Shown here: piece by piece, positions 9,348 to 18,967 of the stretch | How the letters are laid out: every line of letters begins with the position of its first letter | Position numbering within the stretch: position 1 is the stretch's first letter | From: Ignavibacteriales bacterium | Lineage (GTDB): Bacteria > Bacteroidota > Ignavibacteria > Ignavibacteriales > Ignavibacteriaceae | Length of the DNA stretch: 64,000 bases | Direction of reading: 5' to 3' | Assembly: GCA_016707285.1 (NCBI GenBank) | Contig: JADJIA010000002.1 | Coordinates: 62,001 to 126,000 of the forward strand | Notes under the pieces: model-generated | The model's database searches: none | The model's input: the letters and a program-made list of their open reading frames with translations, nothing else | Told to the model about the DNA's origin: nothing | Program-made: the position numbers and the translations under genes

Positions 9348-10235
9348 TTATTTAATTCCCATTAACCGGGTTTGGATAAACTTTTTAGTCATATCCTCAG
9401 CTTCCAAAGCGGCAGCATTGTTGTGGTTTGGGCTGCTGGGGTTTGCAAAAGCATGATCGGCATCAAACCATTTGAGCTCATATTTGCGCTTGAGTGGTCT
9501 GAATGATTTGTCGAATCCGCTGACTACATCTCTGGTTATCCAGGCATCTTTCTCGGCAAAGATACCAAGAACAGGTGCGTAGAGGTTTTTCAGTTTTTTG
9601 GCGTCTGTTTCCGGCATTCCATAATAGAGCACGCAGGCTTTTGCCTGTTTACCAAATATTATGGCTGCTTGCATCGACAAGCCACCACCGAAACACCATC
9701 CAAGCGTTCCGACTTGAGCGTTGGCTCCGAGATATTTTTTTGTACCCTCGATTATTTTCATTGACCGTTCGGTTTTTACTCCCTTGAGTAGCATCCCGGC
9801 TGTGTCAGGGTTGGCAGTTGATTGTCCATCATAAAAATCGAGTGCAATTACATTCAGACTTGAAAAAGCATTTGCGTATTTTTCAGCTTCATTTTTGATA
9901 TAGTCGTTAAGTCCCCACCATTCGTGGAAGAGGATTAACCACTTGTTCGATTTATGGGCTGCTTTTATTTGGTAAGCATTTGCAGTTGAGCGATCAGACA
10001 GAGTGATTTTTATCATTTCGCCTCTGCCGTTTGTCAGTTTAAATGGTGCAGGTGAAGGATGTTTATCGGCAAATCCGGGAGAATCAACATTGGAAGCAAA
10101 TTTTGCTATCGGGTCGTTGGTTGTAGTGGATGTGCTTGTTTTGTCGCTGTTACCTTCGGGTGTGCAACAACTCTCTTGTGCATAAACTCCGCCGGAGAAG
10201 AGCAGAAGGGAAATGACAAAAAAAAGTTTTTTCAT
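9348..10235 (-). CDS. Secreted dienelactone-hydrolase-family protein
   Basis: A 295-aa alpha/beta hydrolase with an N-terminal signal peptide (MKKLFFVISLLLFSGGVYAQ). The dienelactone hydrolase features are HEWWGLND, the nucleophile elbow GWCFGGG with a catalytic cysteine, and the late DADHAFANPS with the catalytic histidine. A short polar, Ser/Thr-rich linker follows the signal peptide, including a CC pair. DLH-family enzymes hydrolyse lactones and related esters, but exported members are rarely characterised, so the substrate is unknown. It is a monocistronic gene, convergent with tex and divergent from the TonB receptor at 10415. Confidence 0.85.
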   Translation of the reverse strand: MKKLFFVISLLLFSGGVYAQESCCTPEGNSDKTSTSTTTNDPIAKFASNVDSPGFADKHPSPAPFKLTNGRGEMIKITLSDRSTANAYQIKAAHKSNKWLILFHEWWGLNDYIKNEAEKYANAFSSLNVIALDFYDGQSTANPDTAGMLLKGVKTERSMKIIEGTKKYLGANAQVGTLGWCFGGGLSMQAAIIFGKQAKACVLYYGMPETDAKKLKNLYAPVLGIFAEKDAWITRDVVSGFDKSFRPLKRKYELKWFDADHAFANPSSPNHNNAAALEAEDMTKKFIQTRLMGIK

Positions 10236-10414
10236 ATTTGGGTTCCTGTATTTTTATGTTTGATGAATAACAATTTAAGAATACTTATAGAGATAAACTT
10301 TGTAATTGTTTAAAAAGTTCGTGAAGGGTATATTGAAGTTTCAATTAAACAAATTTGGAGAGCAACGCGGCTAATTAGATATACTATTTTCAATAATACA
10401 GACAAACTGCCGTT

Positions 10415-12744
10415 ATGTTGTCAAAAATCGTATTCTTTTTTATACTGCTCTTTGCAGTGCCTCTTTTTCACAGGTTACTCTTTCCGGTAAAGTAATATCT
10501 CCCACCGGCGAGCCTCTTGCAGGCTGTGCCGTATTCATTCTAAAAACCCCGCTTGGTGTAATCACCTCTACCGATGGTAACTTCAGTTTTGAAGTTTCAC
10601 CCGGCACTTATACACTTCGTATCCGCCATATCGCATTTAAAGATACTGCGCTTCAGCTTCTCATGACAAACGGGAATAACCTGCCAATCACCATTAAACT
10701 TGTAGCCACTTCCTATCAGGAGGATGAAATTGTTGTATATGGTGAAAAGAAGGGGATGGAGAAAGAAACTCTTGAAGCGGAGACCATCGGAAATATTCCA
10801 ACTCTTAATGGCGAGGTACTACAGACTGTAAGGATACTACCGGGTGTTAAAATCAACAACGAAACAACATCGGGTTATAATGTAAGAGGTGGAAGTTTTG
10901 ATGAAAACCTGCTTTATTTGAACGGATTTGAGATATTTCGTCCTTTTCTCCTGAGACAGGGAATTGAAGAGAATCATTCACTTGTCAATCAGGATCTGGT
11001 GAAAGACCTGAGTTTTTATGGAGGCGCATTCCCTGCGGTTTATGGTGACAAAATGGCTTCAGTTCTTGAGATCAACTACGGAAAAGAAATTAATACACCT
11101 TTAAGTGGAATAATCAGAGCGGGACTTCTTTCTGCCGGTGCTGCATTTCATCATGCAAAAAACGGCTTCTCGGCGAGTCTTGCGGGAAGATGGAGCTATC
11201 CCAAAATTTTCTCTTCACAACAACATACTTCAGGTGACTACCGTCCCGATTTTAAGGATATTCAATTAAATGTAAATTACCTCCCGGGACAAAATATTTC
11301 AACACAACTTTTCCTGTTGAGAGCAAACAACAAATATGATCTTACCCCAACAAACTGGACAGGACATTTTCGCCTTGATGGAATAATCCAGGGAATATCG
11401 TCAGACTATTCAGGCACTTCAAATTATGGCTATAATACAACATTGGCCGGATTAAACACAAAAGTAAGGGTGAGCCCTGATTTATTATTGAGTGCGGTGG
11501 TTTCATGGTTTAACATCACAGAGACTGAGACCAGAGATATAATTTCGGATATTTATCTGATTCCGGATGCTTATAACCCCGACTACAGGGAATATCTTAA
11601 ATCTGCACTTGAAAAGGGAGAAAACACACTCGATTTATCCGTTATAAATATTACACCTGAGATCACATATACCAATAGCGGTCATACCATCAAAGCAGGT
11701 GCAGAGCTTAAGTTTTCCGATTTGAGGCACAATTTTTATGAAGAGAAAAAGGAACAGGGAGGGATTTCAATTCCTGCTGCACCTGAAGTTACAAGTTATG
11801 GCTCACAAAAAGACTTAAATTCATATTCCTTTTATGTGGATGACAAAATGAATTTGGGAATAAGAACAACGGTGGATGCCGGATTGCGTTTTACCTCTAC
11901 TCCTTATAACAATGAGACATTTTGGTCGCCAAGGGGTTCAATTGAATATAAGGTGACCGAAAAATTTAATGTGAATCTAAGAGCAGGCATTTACAACCAG
12001 CCACCATTTTTTTATGAGCTTCGGGATTTAAGCACAGAAGAGGCATCAACTCTTAAATCGCAAAAGTCGGTCCACTATATCGCTGCACTACATTATGTCT
12101 TCAAAAAAGGATTGGAGATGAGGGCGGAGTTTTATTACAAGTCGTTGACCGATCTTATCCCTGTTGATTTTGACGGTATGAGAATAATTTACGGGAAAAC
12201 CAATTCTCTTGAAGGTTATGCCCGGGGTTTTGATATCATGTTGCGTGGTGAGATTCAGCAGGGGCTTAACAGTTGGTTTGTGTATGGTTATCTCGACAGT
12301 GGTGAAAGATTAAAGGGGAGTGGAGCCGAATATAACAGGAGGTTGTTGGATCAAACGCATAATTTCCAAATATTCCTGCAGGATAAAATTAAGAAGCACC
12401 CAAACTGGCAGTCACATCTGAGATTTTCGGTAGCTTCCGGTACTCTTTTTCATCCGAGAAGGGTGGAGGTTGGCACAGATGGTAAAAATTACCTCGTTGT
12501 TGATTATAACAAACGATGGGAATTACCAATGTACATGAGGGCGGATATGGGTCTTTCCGCGAAATTTGATTTTGGTGGAGAAAAATTTTTAACTGTGGTT
12601 GCAGAGGTTCTAAATGTATTTAATAACTATAACATAGCGGGTTATTCATGGTATCAGGTGATCCCGGGGATTCGTTCACCACTTCGTGTACCACAGATTT
12701 TCACGGAAAGATTTTTTAATTTAGCAATGGAGTTTTCGTTTTAA
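10415..12744 (+). CDS. TonB-dependent receptor with an apparent frameshift in its signal-peptide region
   Basis: The intact body (from an internal ATG at 10663) is a TonB-dependent outer-membrane receptor with a plug domain (GYNVRGGSFDENLLYLNGFEI) and a beta-barrel ending in NLAMEFSF. Reading the same frame upstream to about 10468 reveals a carboxypeptidase-like regulatory domain (VTLSGKVISPTGEPLAG...) with no in-frame start codon. The ATG at 10415 begins a good signal peptide (MLSKIVFFFILLFAVPLF) in the adjacent frame. The two frames would join perfectly if the run of five T at 10464-10468 had six. This is a frameshift mutation, a sequencing error or a slippage site. The ligand is unknown. 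A GNAT gene follows 12 bases after the stop. Confidence 0.8.
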
Positions 12745-12756
12745 ACCGGATTTACA

Positions 12757-13290
12757 TTGAAAAATCAAAAAAAATACATTGAACTTACAGGGCTCTATCC
12801 CGACGATGCCGAGGGGCTCACAAAATTAGCTGATAATCCCAAGGTTGCACAATTTTTGAGAGATTCATTCCCGCAGCCATATACTCTTGACCATGCCAAG
12901 GAGTTTATAAGACTGATGAATGAAGGGAATGTTCAGTCGGTTTTTGCTGTAAGATATAAAAACGAATTTGCCGGAATAGCCGGGGTTCACCTTTTAAGTG
13001 ATGTTCAGAGGCGAACCGTTGAAGCCGGTTTTTGGTTTGGCGAAAAGTTTTGGGGTAAAGGTATTGCCACTGAAGTCTGTCGCCAATTAGTCAAATTTGC
13101 ATTTACCTATTACGATATCGTAAAAATACAAGCGGAAGTTGCCGCCCCTAACCATGCCTCTGCCAAAGTACTCAGGAAGAATGGATTCCAGTTGGAAGGC
13201 GTTTTAAGGCAATCATTCCACAAAAATGGCCATGATTGGGACCTGCACATCTATGGTCTTTTAAGGGAAGAGGTTGTTGATCATTTCTAA
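12757..13290 (+). CDS. GNAT-family N-acetyltransferase (RimJ/RimL-like)
   Basis: A 177-aa cytosolic acetyltransferase of the RimJ/RimL type. It has the expected central strand and acetyl-CoA loop region (RTVEAGFWFGEKFWGKGIATE) and the conserved C-terminal pattern NHASAKVLRKNGFQLEGVLR. Such enzymes acetylate protein N-termini or small amines; the target is not readable. The start is a TTG 12 bases after the TonB receptor stop, chosen because it precedes the first conserved segment and no ATG is available. Co-transcription with the receptor is likely from the spacing. Confidence 0.85.
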   Translation: MKNQKKYIELTGLYPDDAEGLTKLADNPKVAQFLRDSFPQPYTLDHAKEFIRLMNEGNVQSVFAVRYKNEFAGIAGVHLLSDVQRRTVEAGFWFGEKFWGKGIATEVCRQLVKFAFTYYDIVKIQAEVAAPNHASAKVLRKNGFQLEGVLRQSFHKNGHDWDLHIYGLLREEVVDHF

Positions 13291-13320
13291 GATGACTTTT
13301 TAGGATGATTTTAGTTTAAG

Positions 13321-14868
13321 TCACAACTCTAACTTTAGACTCACGGTATTTATTTCTTTTCCGATAAAACTTGCACCCACTAAACATATCGGTTTGCCTT
13401 TAGTCAGGAATTTTTCGTAATATTTCTTCCTGGCTATCTGCTTCAAACCTTCTTCGGCGGGGTGGTTATATTTAAACTCTATAATATAAATCCTGTCCGA
13501 AAACTCAATTACTCCATCAATCCTGCCAATATTGGTGTTTACTTCAGCTTCAACTTCGACTCCACACAGATATGCAATCATTATAAAAAGTGAATGATAA
13601 AACTTTTCCTCTTGAATAAATAAGTTGGCGGGGATTTGTGCAAAAAGTGTCCTTAAAATTGATTCAAACTGGTCCACATAACCGTATTCCAGCGATTGTC
13701 TTAATTTCAGGGCGAGTGTGAGAGCCTCATACGGTTGTGTATTGGAGATATCTCCAATCAAATAACTGTAGAAGGAAGTTTCCACTTCAAAATTTGGAAA
13801 ATTTAAAAGGTATTCTTCAATTTGATATAAATCTCTTTTTTGACTTACAGTTAAATAACCTGTCTGAAATAATAGATTGACAGGATCAATATTTTCGAGG
13901 CTGCCGGAATCAAATGTTAGGATGTTTGCTTCGGCATTCTTCAGAATATTCACATCGTATTTTTTCTCTTTCATTAATTTGATAAGATGTGAAGGAGTGC
14001 CGCTGCTAAACCAATAATTGTCGAAGCGCAGAGATTGGAACAGGCTCAAGATGGAAAAAGGATTATACACCCGGGTTGTTGCATCCCAGCTGTAACCGTT
14101 ATACCAGTGTTTTATTTCTCGAAGAAGTTCCTTTTTTGAAGTTCCTTTTTTTTGAGCAAGGATCTCAATGTATTCAGGGAAATATAATTCCAATTCTTCT
14201 TGAGTGTATCCCAGAAGAGAAGCATATCTTTCATTCATGGAAATATCAGTAATTTGATTCATTCCTGAAAAAAGAGAGACTTTTGAAAATTTGCTGACAC
14301 CGGTTAATAATACAAACCTGATATGGGCGTCATTCCCTTTCATTCGCACAAAAACGGACTTTAAAAATTCCCTCAGTTTTTCCGCTGTTTCAGGGTCATC
14401 AAGATGATCGGTAATGGGTTTATCATACTCATCTATTAAAATAACCGTTTTTTGACCAAACTTTTCTGATAACTCTTTAATCAATCTTCCAAAATATTGA
14501 GATACAATTTCAGATTTGATTTTGATGCCATAAAAAGCCGCAATTTCATTGAGTCTGTCAAAAAGGGTTTCGCGAAAACTCTCTTCATTCCCGGTTTCCA
14601 TGTTCGAGAAATCCAATCGAATAATGGGGTGGGTTTTCCATTCGGGATAGTCATAAATATCCAGGCCCTTAAACAATTCCTTTTTTCCGAGGAAGAACTC
14701 TTCAATTGTAGAGAGTAGAAGTGATTTCCCAAATCTTCGGGGACGTGAGAGAAAAACATACTTCAAGGAGTCGATAAGGTTAATAATATGTTTGGTTTTA
14801 TCAACATAGATCAAATTATCTTCGATGAGCAGCGAAAATGTTTGAATTCCTAAAGGCAGTTTTTTCAT
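13321..14868 (-). CDS. AAA-ATPase-like / PD-(D/E)XK nuclease family protein
   Basis: A 515-aa protein of the widespread family that joins an AAA-ATPase-like domain (PF09820 type) to a C-terminal PD-(D/E)XK nuclease-like domain (PF08011 type). The N-terminus starts LPLGIQTFSLLIEDNLIYVDKT and has a P-loop (RPRRFGKS) and Walker B (VILIDEYDKPI). The C-terminus has IYIIEFKYN with the EFK of the nuclease fold. These proteins are often multi-copy in Bacteroidota; a role in mobile-element biology or defence has been suggested, but function is not established. It stands between the convergent GNAT gene and prfA. It shows no truncation. Confidence 0.88.
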   Translation of the reverse strand: MKKLPLGIQTFSLLIEDNLIYVDKTKHIINLIDSLKYVFLSRPRRFGKSLLLSTIEEFFLGKKELFKGLDIYDYPEWKTHPIIRLDFSNMETGNEESFRETLFDRLNEIAAFYGIKIKSEIVSQYFGRLIKELSEKFGQKTVILIDEYDKPITDHLDDPETAEKLREFLKSVFVRMKGNDAHIRFVLLTGVSKFSKVSLFSGMNQITDISMNERYASLLGYTQEELELYFPEYIEILAQKKGTSKKELLREIKHWYNGYSWDATTRVYNPFSILSLFQSLRFDNYWFSSGTPSHLIKLMKEKKYDVNILKNAEANILTFDSGSLENIDPVNLLFQTGYLTVSQKRDLYQIEEYLLNFPNFEVETSFYSYLIGDISNTQPYEALTLALKLRQSLEYGYVDQFESILRTLFAQIPANLFIQEEKFYHSLFIMIAYLCGVEVEAEVNTNIGRIDGVIEFSDRIYIIEFKYNHPAEEGLKQIARKKYYEKFLTKGKPICLVGASFIGKEINTVSLKLEL

Positions 14869-14939
14869 TTGGTTTCCATGGAATTTGCTTTTTTGTTGGA
14901 ATTATTAGCCCGGTGGATTTGACTTACCGGGGTTTGTTC

Positions 14940-16016
14940 CTACTCCTCCGATTGTAACTTTTCGGCGCGATCGGCAATTTTGATTTGCTCAATCAGGCTG
15001 AAAAGATCTCCATTGATAACATCACTCAGGTTATAGAGGGTTAATCCGATTCGATGGTCGGTTACCCTGTTTTGAGGGAAGTTGTAGGTGCGAATTTTGT
15101 CACTTCTGTCGCCACTTTTTACCATCAGTTTTCTTTGTGCAGCGATTTCTGAATTTTGTTCACCACTTTTGAGATCATAAAGTCGAGCCATTAATACTTT
15201 AAGAGCTTTTTCGCGGTTTTTTAACTGTGATCTTTCATCCTGGCACTGTACAACAATCCCTGTGGGAAGATGTGTCATTCTGATGGCAGTTTCAACCTTG
15301 TTCACATTCTGACCACCTGCGCCGCCACTTCTAAAAACATCAATTTTTACATCATTCATGTTGATTTCCACCTGGACTGCTTCCACTTCTGGAAGTACTG
15401 CAACAGAGGCAGCAGAGGTATGAACTCTACCTTGAGCTTCGGTTTGAGGGACTCTTTGAACACGGTGAACACCACTTTCCCATTTCAATTCTCCATAAAC
15501 TCCGGTTCCTGAGATGGAAATAACAGCTTCTTTAACACCACCGAGACCACCGGCTTCATTCAGATCAATGTACTCGGCCTTCCAGCCTTTAAGTTCTGCA
15601 TAACGCATATACATCCTGAGCAGATCTCCTGCAAAAAGTCCTGCTTCATCCCCACCCGTTCCCGCACGGATTTCCATAATAACACTTTTGTCGTCATTTG
15701 GATCCTTTGGAAGCAGCAAAACTTTAAGTTCTTCCTCGTAACGGTCTTTCTCTTCTCTTAATCCTTCAAGTTCCATCTGGGCAAATTCAACAAGCTCACG
15801 GTCGGTTGAATTATCCAGAATATCTTTAGATTCTTCGAGATTGGCGATTGTTCTTGAATATTTTTCAAAAACTTCCATTATCGGCATCAAATCACTTCTT
15901 TCCTTGCTAAGGGAAATCAGTTTATCAGTGTCAGCGAGTACCTCTTCATCGGAGAGTTGCTCGTTTATTCTGTCAAATTTATCTTTTATCTTGGCAATTT
16001 TATCAAAAAAGCTCAT
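14940..16016 (-). CDS. prfA: Peptide chain release factor 1
   Basis: A 358-aa class I release factor of normal length. It has the peptidyl-tRNA hydrolysis motif GGQ in RSGGAGGQNVNKVETA, the RF1-type C-terminal signature RTYNFPQNRVTDHRIG, and PQT in the tripeptide anticodon position (RVPQTEAQGRVHTSA), a variant of the PxT motif that specifies UAA/UAG recognition. RF2 would show SPF there. It acts in translation termination. It is transcribed away from the two-component operon at 16249. Confidence 0.97.
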   Translation of the reverse strand: MSFFDKIAKIKDKFDRINEQLSDEEVLADTDKLISLSKERSDLMPIMEVFEKYSRTIANLEESKDILDNSTDRELVEFAQMELEGLREEKDRYEEELKVLLLPKDPNDDKSVIMEIRAGTGGDEAGLFAGDLLRMYMRYAELKGWKAEYIDLNEAGGLGGVKEAVISISGTGVYGELKWESGVHRVQRVPQTEAQGRVHTSAASVAVLPEVEAVQVEINMNDVKIDVFRSGGAGGQNVNKVETAIRMTHLPTGIVVQCQDERSQLKNREKALKVLMARLYDLKSGEQNSEIAAQRKLMVKSGDRSDKIRTYNFPQNRVTDHRIGLTLYNLSDVINGDLFSLIEQIKIADRAEKLQSEE

Positions 16017-16052
16017 GTAATCCTGTTTATTTTAACCTGCAAATATACGAAA

Positions 16053-16105
16053 TTAGGTATTAGGTATCAGGTTAAGGTGTTAGCTATTAAGTATTAAATA
16101 TCGGG
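16053..16105. repeat. Degenerate short tandem repeat
   Basis: About six imperfect repeats of a 7-9 base word resembling TTAGGTAT or TTAAGTAT lie immediately upstream of prfA and between two divergent transcripts. No gene is present. It resembles the other word-like intergenic repeats in this window in style, not in sequence. Confidence 0.55.
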
Positions 16106-16248
16106 TGTTTTCAAAACGCGTTAAACTTCTTTTGGTTTGTGAAGATATACGGGGAGAGTATTTTGTAATTGATCAATTAAATCTGATTACTTTTGCGATG
16201 TTAACTTTATCATTTTTGGCTATGATTGGATTATTCTGAATTTAAGAT

Positions 16249-18027
16249 TTGTCAGATGATAATTTTATTTCACCTGTTTTAAAAATTGAAATTTTCATTT
16301 TGAGAACATTTTTTACCGCACAATATTTTATCATGATTCTGGTTTTTTCAGCCACGATGAATGTTAAAACAGAGGCAGGGGGCAATTCTCCGAATATAAT
16401 AAACTCATCAACCTCCTTTATTTACCTGAAACAATGGCAAATTACCAAAGATACCTCCCCCACAAAACCACTTCCCAATTATCCTGATTCTCAATGGAAA
16501 AGGGTGGATTTATTATCAGATGAAAGTCAATATTCTGAAGCGAACTGGATATTAAAAACCACAATTTTTGTTGAGGACTCTCTCAGCGAAAAAGATGTTT
16601 TTGGACTGTTTCCCTTTGCTTTTATCACTGCGTATGAGATTTACTGGGATGGAGAAATTATCGCTCAAAATGGTGTGAGGGGTCTCAACAAAGAGGAAGA
16701 AAAAGCAGGTTTATTTACATTTAATGTTGTATTGCCACACAGGATAATCACCCCCGGTAATCACACCATAATGATGCGTATTTCAAGTTACCATAACTAC
16801 TCGCCACTCACTTTTTTGAATGGAGAGGTTGTTGTCGGTAATTATGATTTTGTGAAAAAGGCGATGTTTAAAAAAGGTTATCTTGCTTTTTTTATTTCAG
16901 GGATATTACTGATTGCATTTCTGTTAAATCTCTTTTTGTTCTTCACAAGACACCGAAAAACGGAACATCTCTTATTCAGTCTGTTTTGTTTATTTGTCAT
17001 TTTGGATTTTCTAATCTCGCAGGCACCTCTAATTATTGACTTTTCAACCACCTGGCTGCATTTTGAATATTATTTTTATCAGACGAACAGTGTGCTGTTC
17101 ACAATCCTTTTTCCTGTTTTTCTGATTTATACCTTTGCATTGCCCAAGAGATTAGTATCAATCATCCTGGCAGTGGTTGCTGTGATTTATCTTCTTTTTA
17201 CGGATTACCAAAATGTTTTTAGTGTACTTTCGATCACTGTATTAATTCTTGGCAGTGTTATCTCGATTTGGACTTTAATATTAAAGCGTGAGGGAAGCAT
17301 CGTAATTTTCATTGGACTGATATTATCATGGGTGGCATACTATTTCAATTTTGCTTTTGAAGGGTTGGCAACTGTGATGGTGATATGCAGCAGTTTCTTA
17401 ATAGCACAACAGTTTGCAACAAAAGAAAAAGCAGAAAAAGAGGCACAACTTAAATCAACCCGTCTCGAAATTGAACTGCTTAAAAAGAACATAAATCCTC
17501 ACTTTGTATTAAATACCTTAACTTCAATAATTGTTTGGCTCAGGAAAGATTCAGATTCAGCCATCAAACTAATAGAATCTCTTGCGGAAGAATTCAGGAT
17601 AATTAATCAGGTCTCTGCTCTCAAACAGATTCCTGTGAAACAGGAAATTGAGCTTTGCGAAGCCCATCTTAAAATAATGAGTTATCGTAAAGGTGCAGAT
17701 TTTAAGATGGAAACTCACAATATAGTTGAACAGGAGCGTATCCCTCCCATGATATTTCATACATTAGTTGAGAACGGGTTAACTCATGGTTATGAAACAA
17801 AAACTTCGGGGATATTCACATTGATAAGAACCAGGGAAACAGACTATACACAATTCATCCTCAGAAATGATGGAGATTTTAACAGTGATGATGGAAATAA
17901 ATCATCAGGTTTTGGGATTAGGTATATTTCAAGTCGTCTTCAAGAAAGTTATCCGGAGAGGTGGAAATTTTCATCCAATAAAATTGCAGGTGGATGGGAA
18001 ACAATTATTCAAATAAGGGATAAATGA
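16249..18027 (+). CDS. LytS-type membrane sensor histidine kinase
   Basis: A 592-aa sensor with an N-terminal export segment, an extracytoplasmic domain of about 170 residues with a jelly-roll look (WILKTTIFVEDSL... YEIYWDGEIIAQNG), about seven transmembrane helices (roughly 195-400), and a His_kinase domain. The phospho-acceptor is in NPHFVLNTL, and the ATPase boxes are FHTLVENGLTHG and SSGFGIRYISSRL. The layout resembles 7TM-DISM sensors that bind extracellular small molecules or sugars. The start is uncertain: the frame opens with TTG at 16249, with another TTG at 16300 and ATG at 16333. It overlaps the next gene by 4 bases (ATGA), so the pair is translationally coupled. Confidence 0.88.
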   Translation: MSDDNFISPVLKIEIFILRTFFTAQYFIMILVFSATMNVKTEAGGNSPNIINSSTSFIYLKQWQITKDTSPTKPLPNYPDSQWKRVDLLSDESQYSEANWILKTTIFVEDSLSEKDVFGLFPFAFITAYEIYWDGEIIAQNGVRGLNKEEEKAGLFTFNVVLPHRIITPGNHTIMMRISSYHNYSPLTFLNGEVVVGNYDFVKKAMFKKGYLAFFISGILLIAFLLNLFLFFTRHRKTEHLLFSLFCLFVILDFLISQAPLIIDFSTTWLHFEYYFYQTNSVLFTILFPVFLIYTFALPKRLVSIILAVVAVIYLLFTDYQNVFSVLSITVLILGSVISIWTLILKREGSIVIFIGLILSWVAYYFNFAFEGLATVMVICSSFLIAQQFATKEKAEKEAQLKSTRLEIELLKKNINPHFVLNTLTSIIVWLRKDSDSAIKLIESLAEEFRIINQVSALKQIPVKQEIELCEAHLKIMSYRKGADFKMETHNIVEQERIPPMIFHTLVENGLTHGYETKTSGIFTLIRTRETDYTQFILRNDGDFNSDDGNKSSGFGIRYISSRLQESYPERWKFSSNKIAGGWETIIQIRDK

Positions 18028-18755
18028 TGCGAATTTTAATCGTAGAGGACGAGCGTCCAACCGCTGAAGACATCAAATTGCTGGTTTCACAAATTCTGAA
18101 AAATGAAATCACATCCCTCCATATTGAGACCACCCTTAACAGTGCAATGTATTATTTAAGGGAAAATCCGATCGATCTTTTGTTGCTGGATCTAAACTTA
18201 AATTCAAAAGACGGATTTCAACTCTTGAAACAGGCTGTCAGCCAGTCATTTCACACAATCGTTATCTCTGCCAACATCAACAGAGCTATCGAAGCGTTTG
18301 AGTATGGTGTCCTCGATTTTATCCCCAAACCATACAACACTGAAAGATTGAGGACGGCTTTTGAGAGACTAAAATCGAGTCACGCAATTGACGGGCATTC
18401 CATTAAATATCTTTCTGTAAAAACAGGAAATGAGGTCAGAGTTTTTCCCGTTGAAGAAATCAAATATTTTAAAGCTGCGAATATTTATTCAGAGTTATAC
18501 TTGAGCAACGGGCATGTTGTGATTTATGATAAACCAATCAAAAAGCTCATTCCGTTATTGCCTTCCAATTATATGCGTATTCACAAATCTTATCTCGTGG
18601 CATTAGAAAAAATTAAATCTCTTCAAATGCTTGGGGGAGGGAAAAATCATGTTCTCCTGTTCAGCGGTGAGTGTTTACCCGTTAGTCGCAAAATCATAAA
18701 AAGATTAAAAATATCTTTAGAGTCGGGGTTTAACAATTCCGGCGAGGATGTATAA
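18024..18755 (+). CDS. LytTR-family response regulator
   Basis: A 243-aa response regulator. The receiver domain (residues 1-120) has acidic residues E8-D9-E10, phospho-acceptor D56 in LLLLDLNLN and the conserved lysine in IPKPYN. The C-terminal LytTR DNA-binding domain (about 135-240) begins SVKTGNEVRVFPVEEIKYF and has MRIHKSYLVAL. It is the cognate partner of the overlapping kinase gene. LytTR proteins usually bind paired direct repeats and often control surface or secretion genes. The next gene downstream (18968) encodes a T9SS-sorted protein, which is a plausible but unproven target. Confidence 0.93.
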   Translation: MMRILIVEDERPTAEDIKLLVSQILKNEITSLHIETTLNSAMYYLRENPIDLLLLDLNLNSKDGFQLLKQAVSQSFHTIVISANINRAIEAFEYGVLDFIPKPYNTERLRTAFERLKSSHAIDGHSIKYLSVKTGNEVRVFPVEEIKYFKAANIYSELYLSNGHVVIYDKPIKKLIPLLPSNYMRIHKSYLVALEKIKSLQMLGGGKNHVLLFSGECLPVSRKIIKRLKISLESGFNNSGEDV

Positions 18756-18899
18756 TTTGGCAAGTTATTGCAGTTTCTGATTATCCATTTCCTTATTCAG
18801 TCACAGGGTATTTTAGCGTTTTATGGCTTTAAAGTGCACTTTACCAATTTCTGATGCAATTCACAAGGATTAAGTTTTAGCGGTTCTTTTGATCAATTA

Positions 18900-18943
18900 T
18901 GTTTCGGTGGTGTCAATCTGTTCTTCTGATTGACCGGGAAACA
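18900..18943. promoter_or_regulatory. Two-part hairpin upstream of a T9SS protein gene
   Basis: TGTTTC (18900-18905) pairs with GAAACA (18938-18943), and inside it GTCAAT pairs with ATTGAC around an 11-base loop. It lies 24 bases before the ATG at 18968. It may be a terminator for the two-component operon, though no T-tract follows, or a 5' UTR structure. Confidence 0.35.
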
Positions 18944-18967
18944 AATAATTAGCAAAGGAACCAAATC

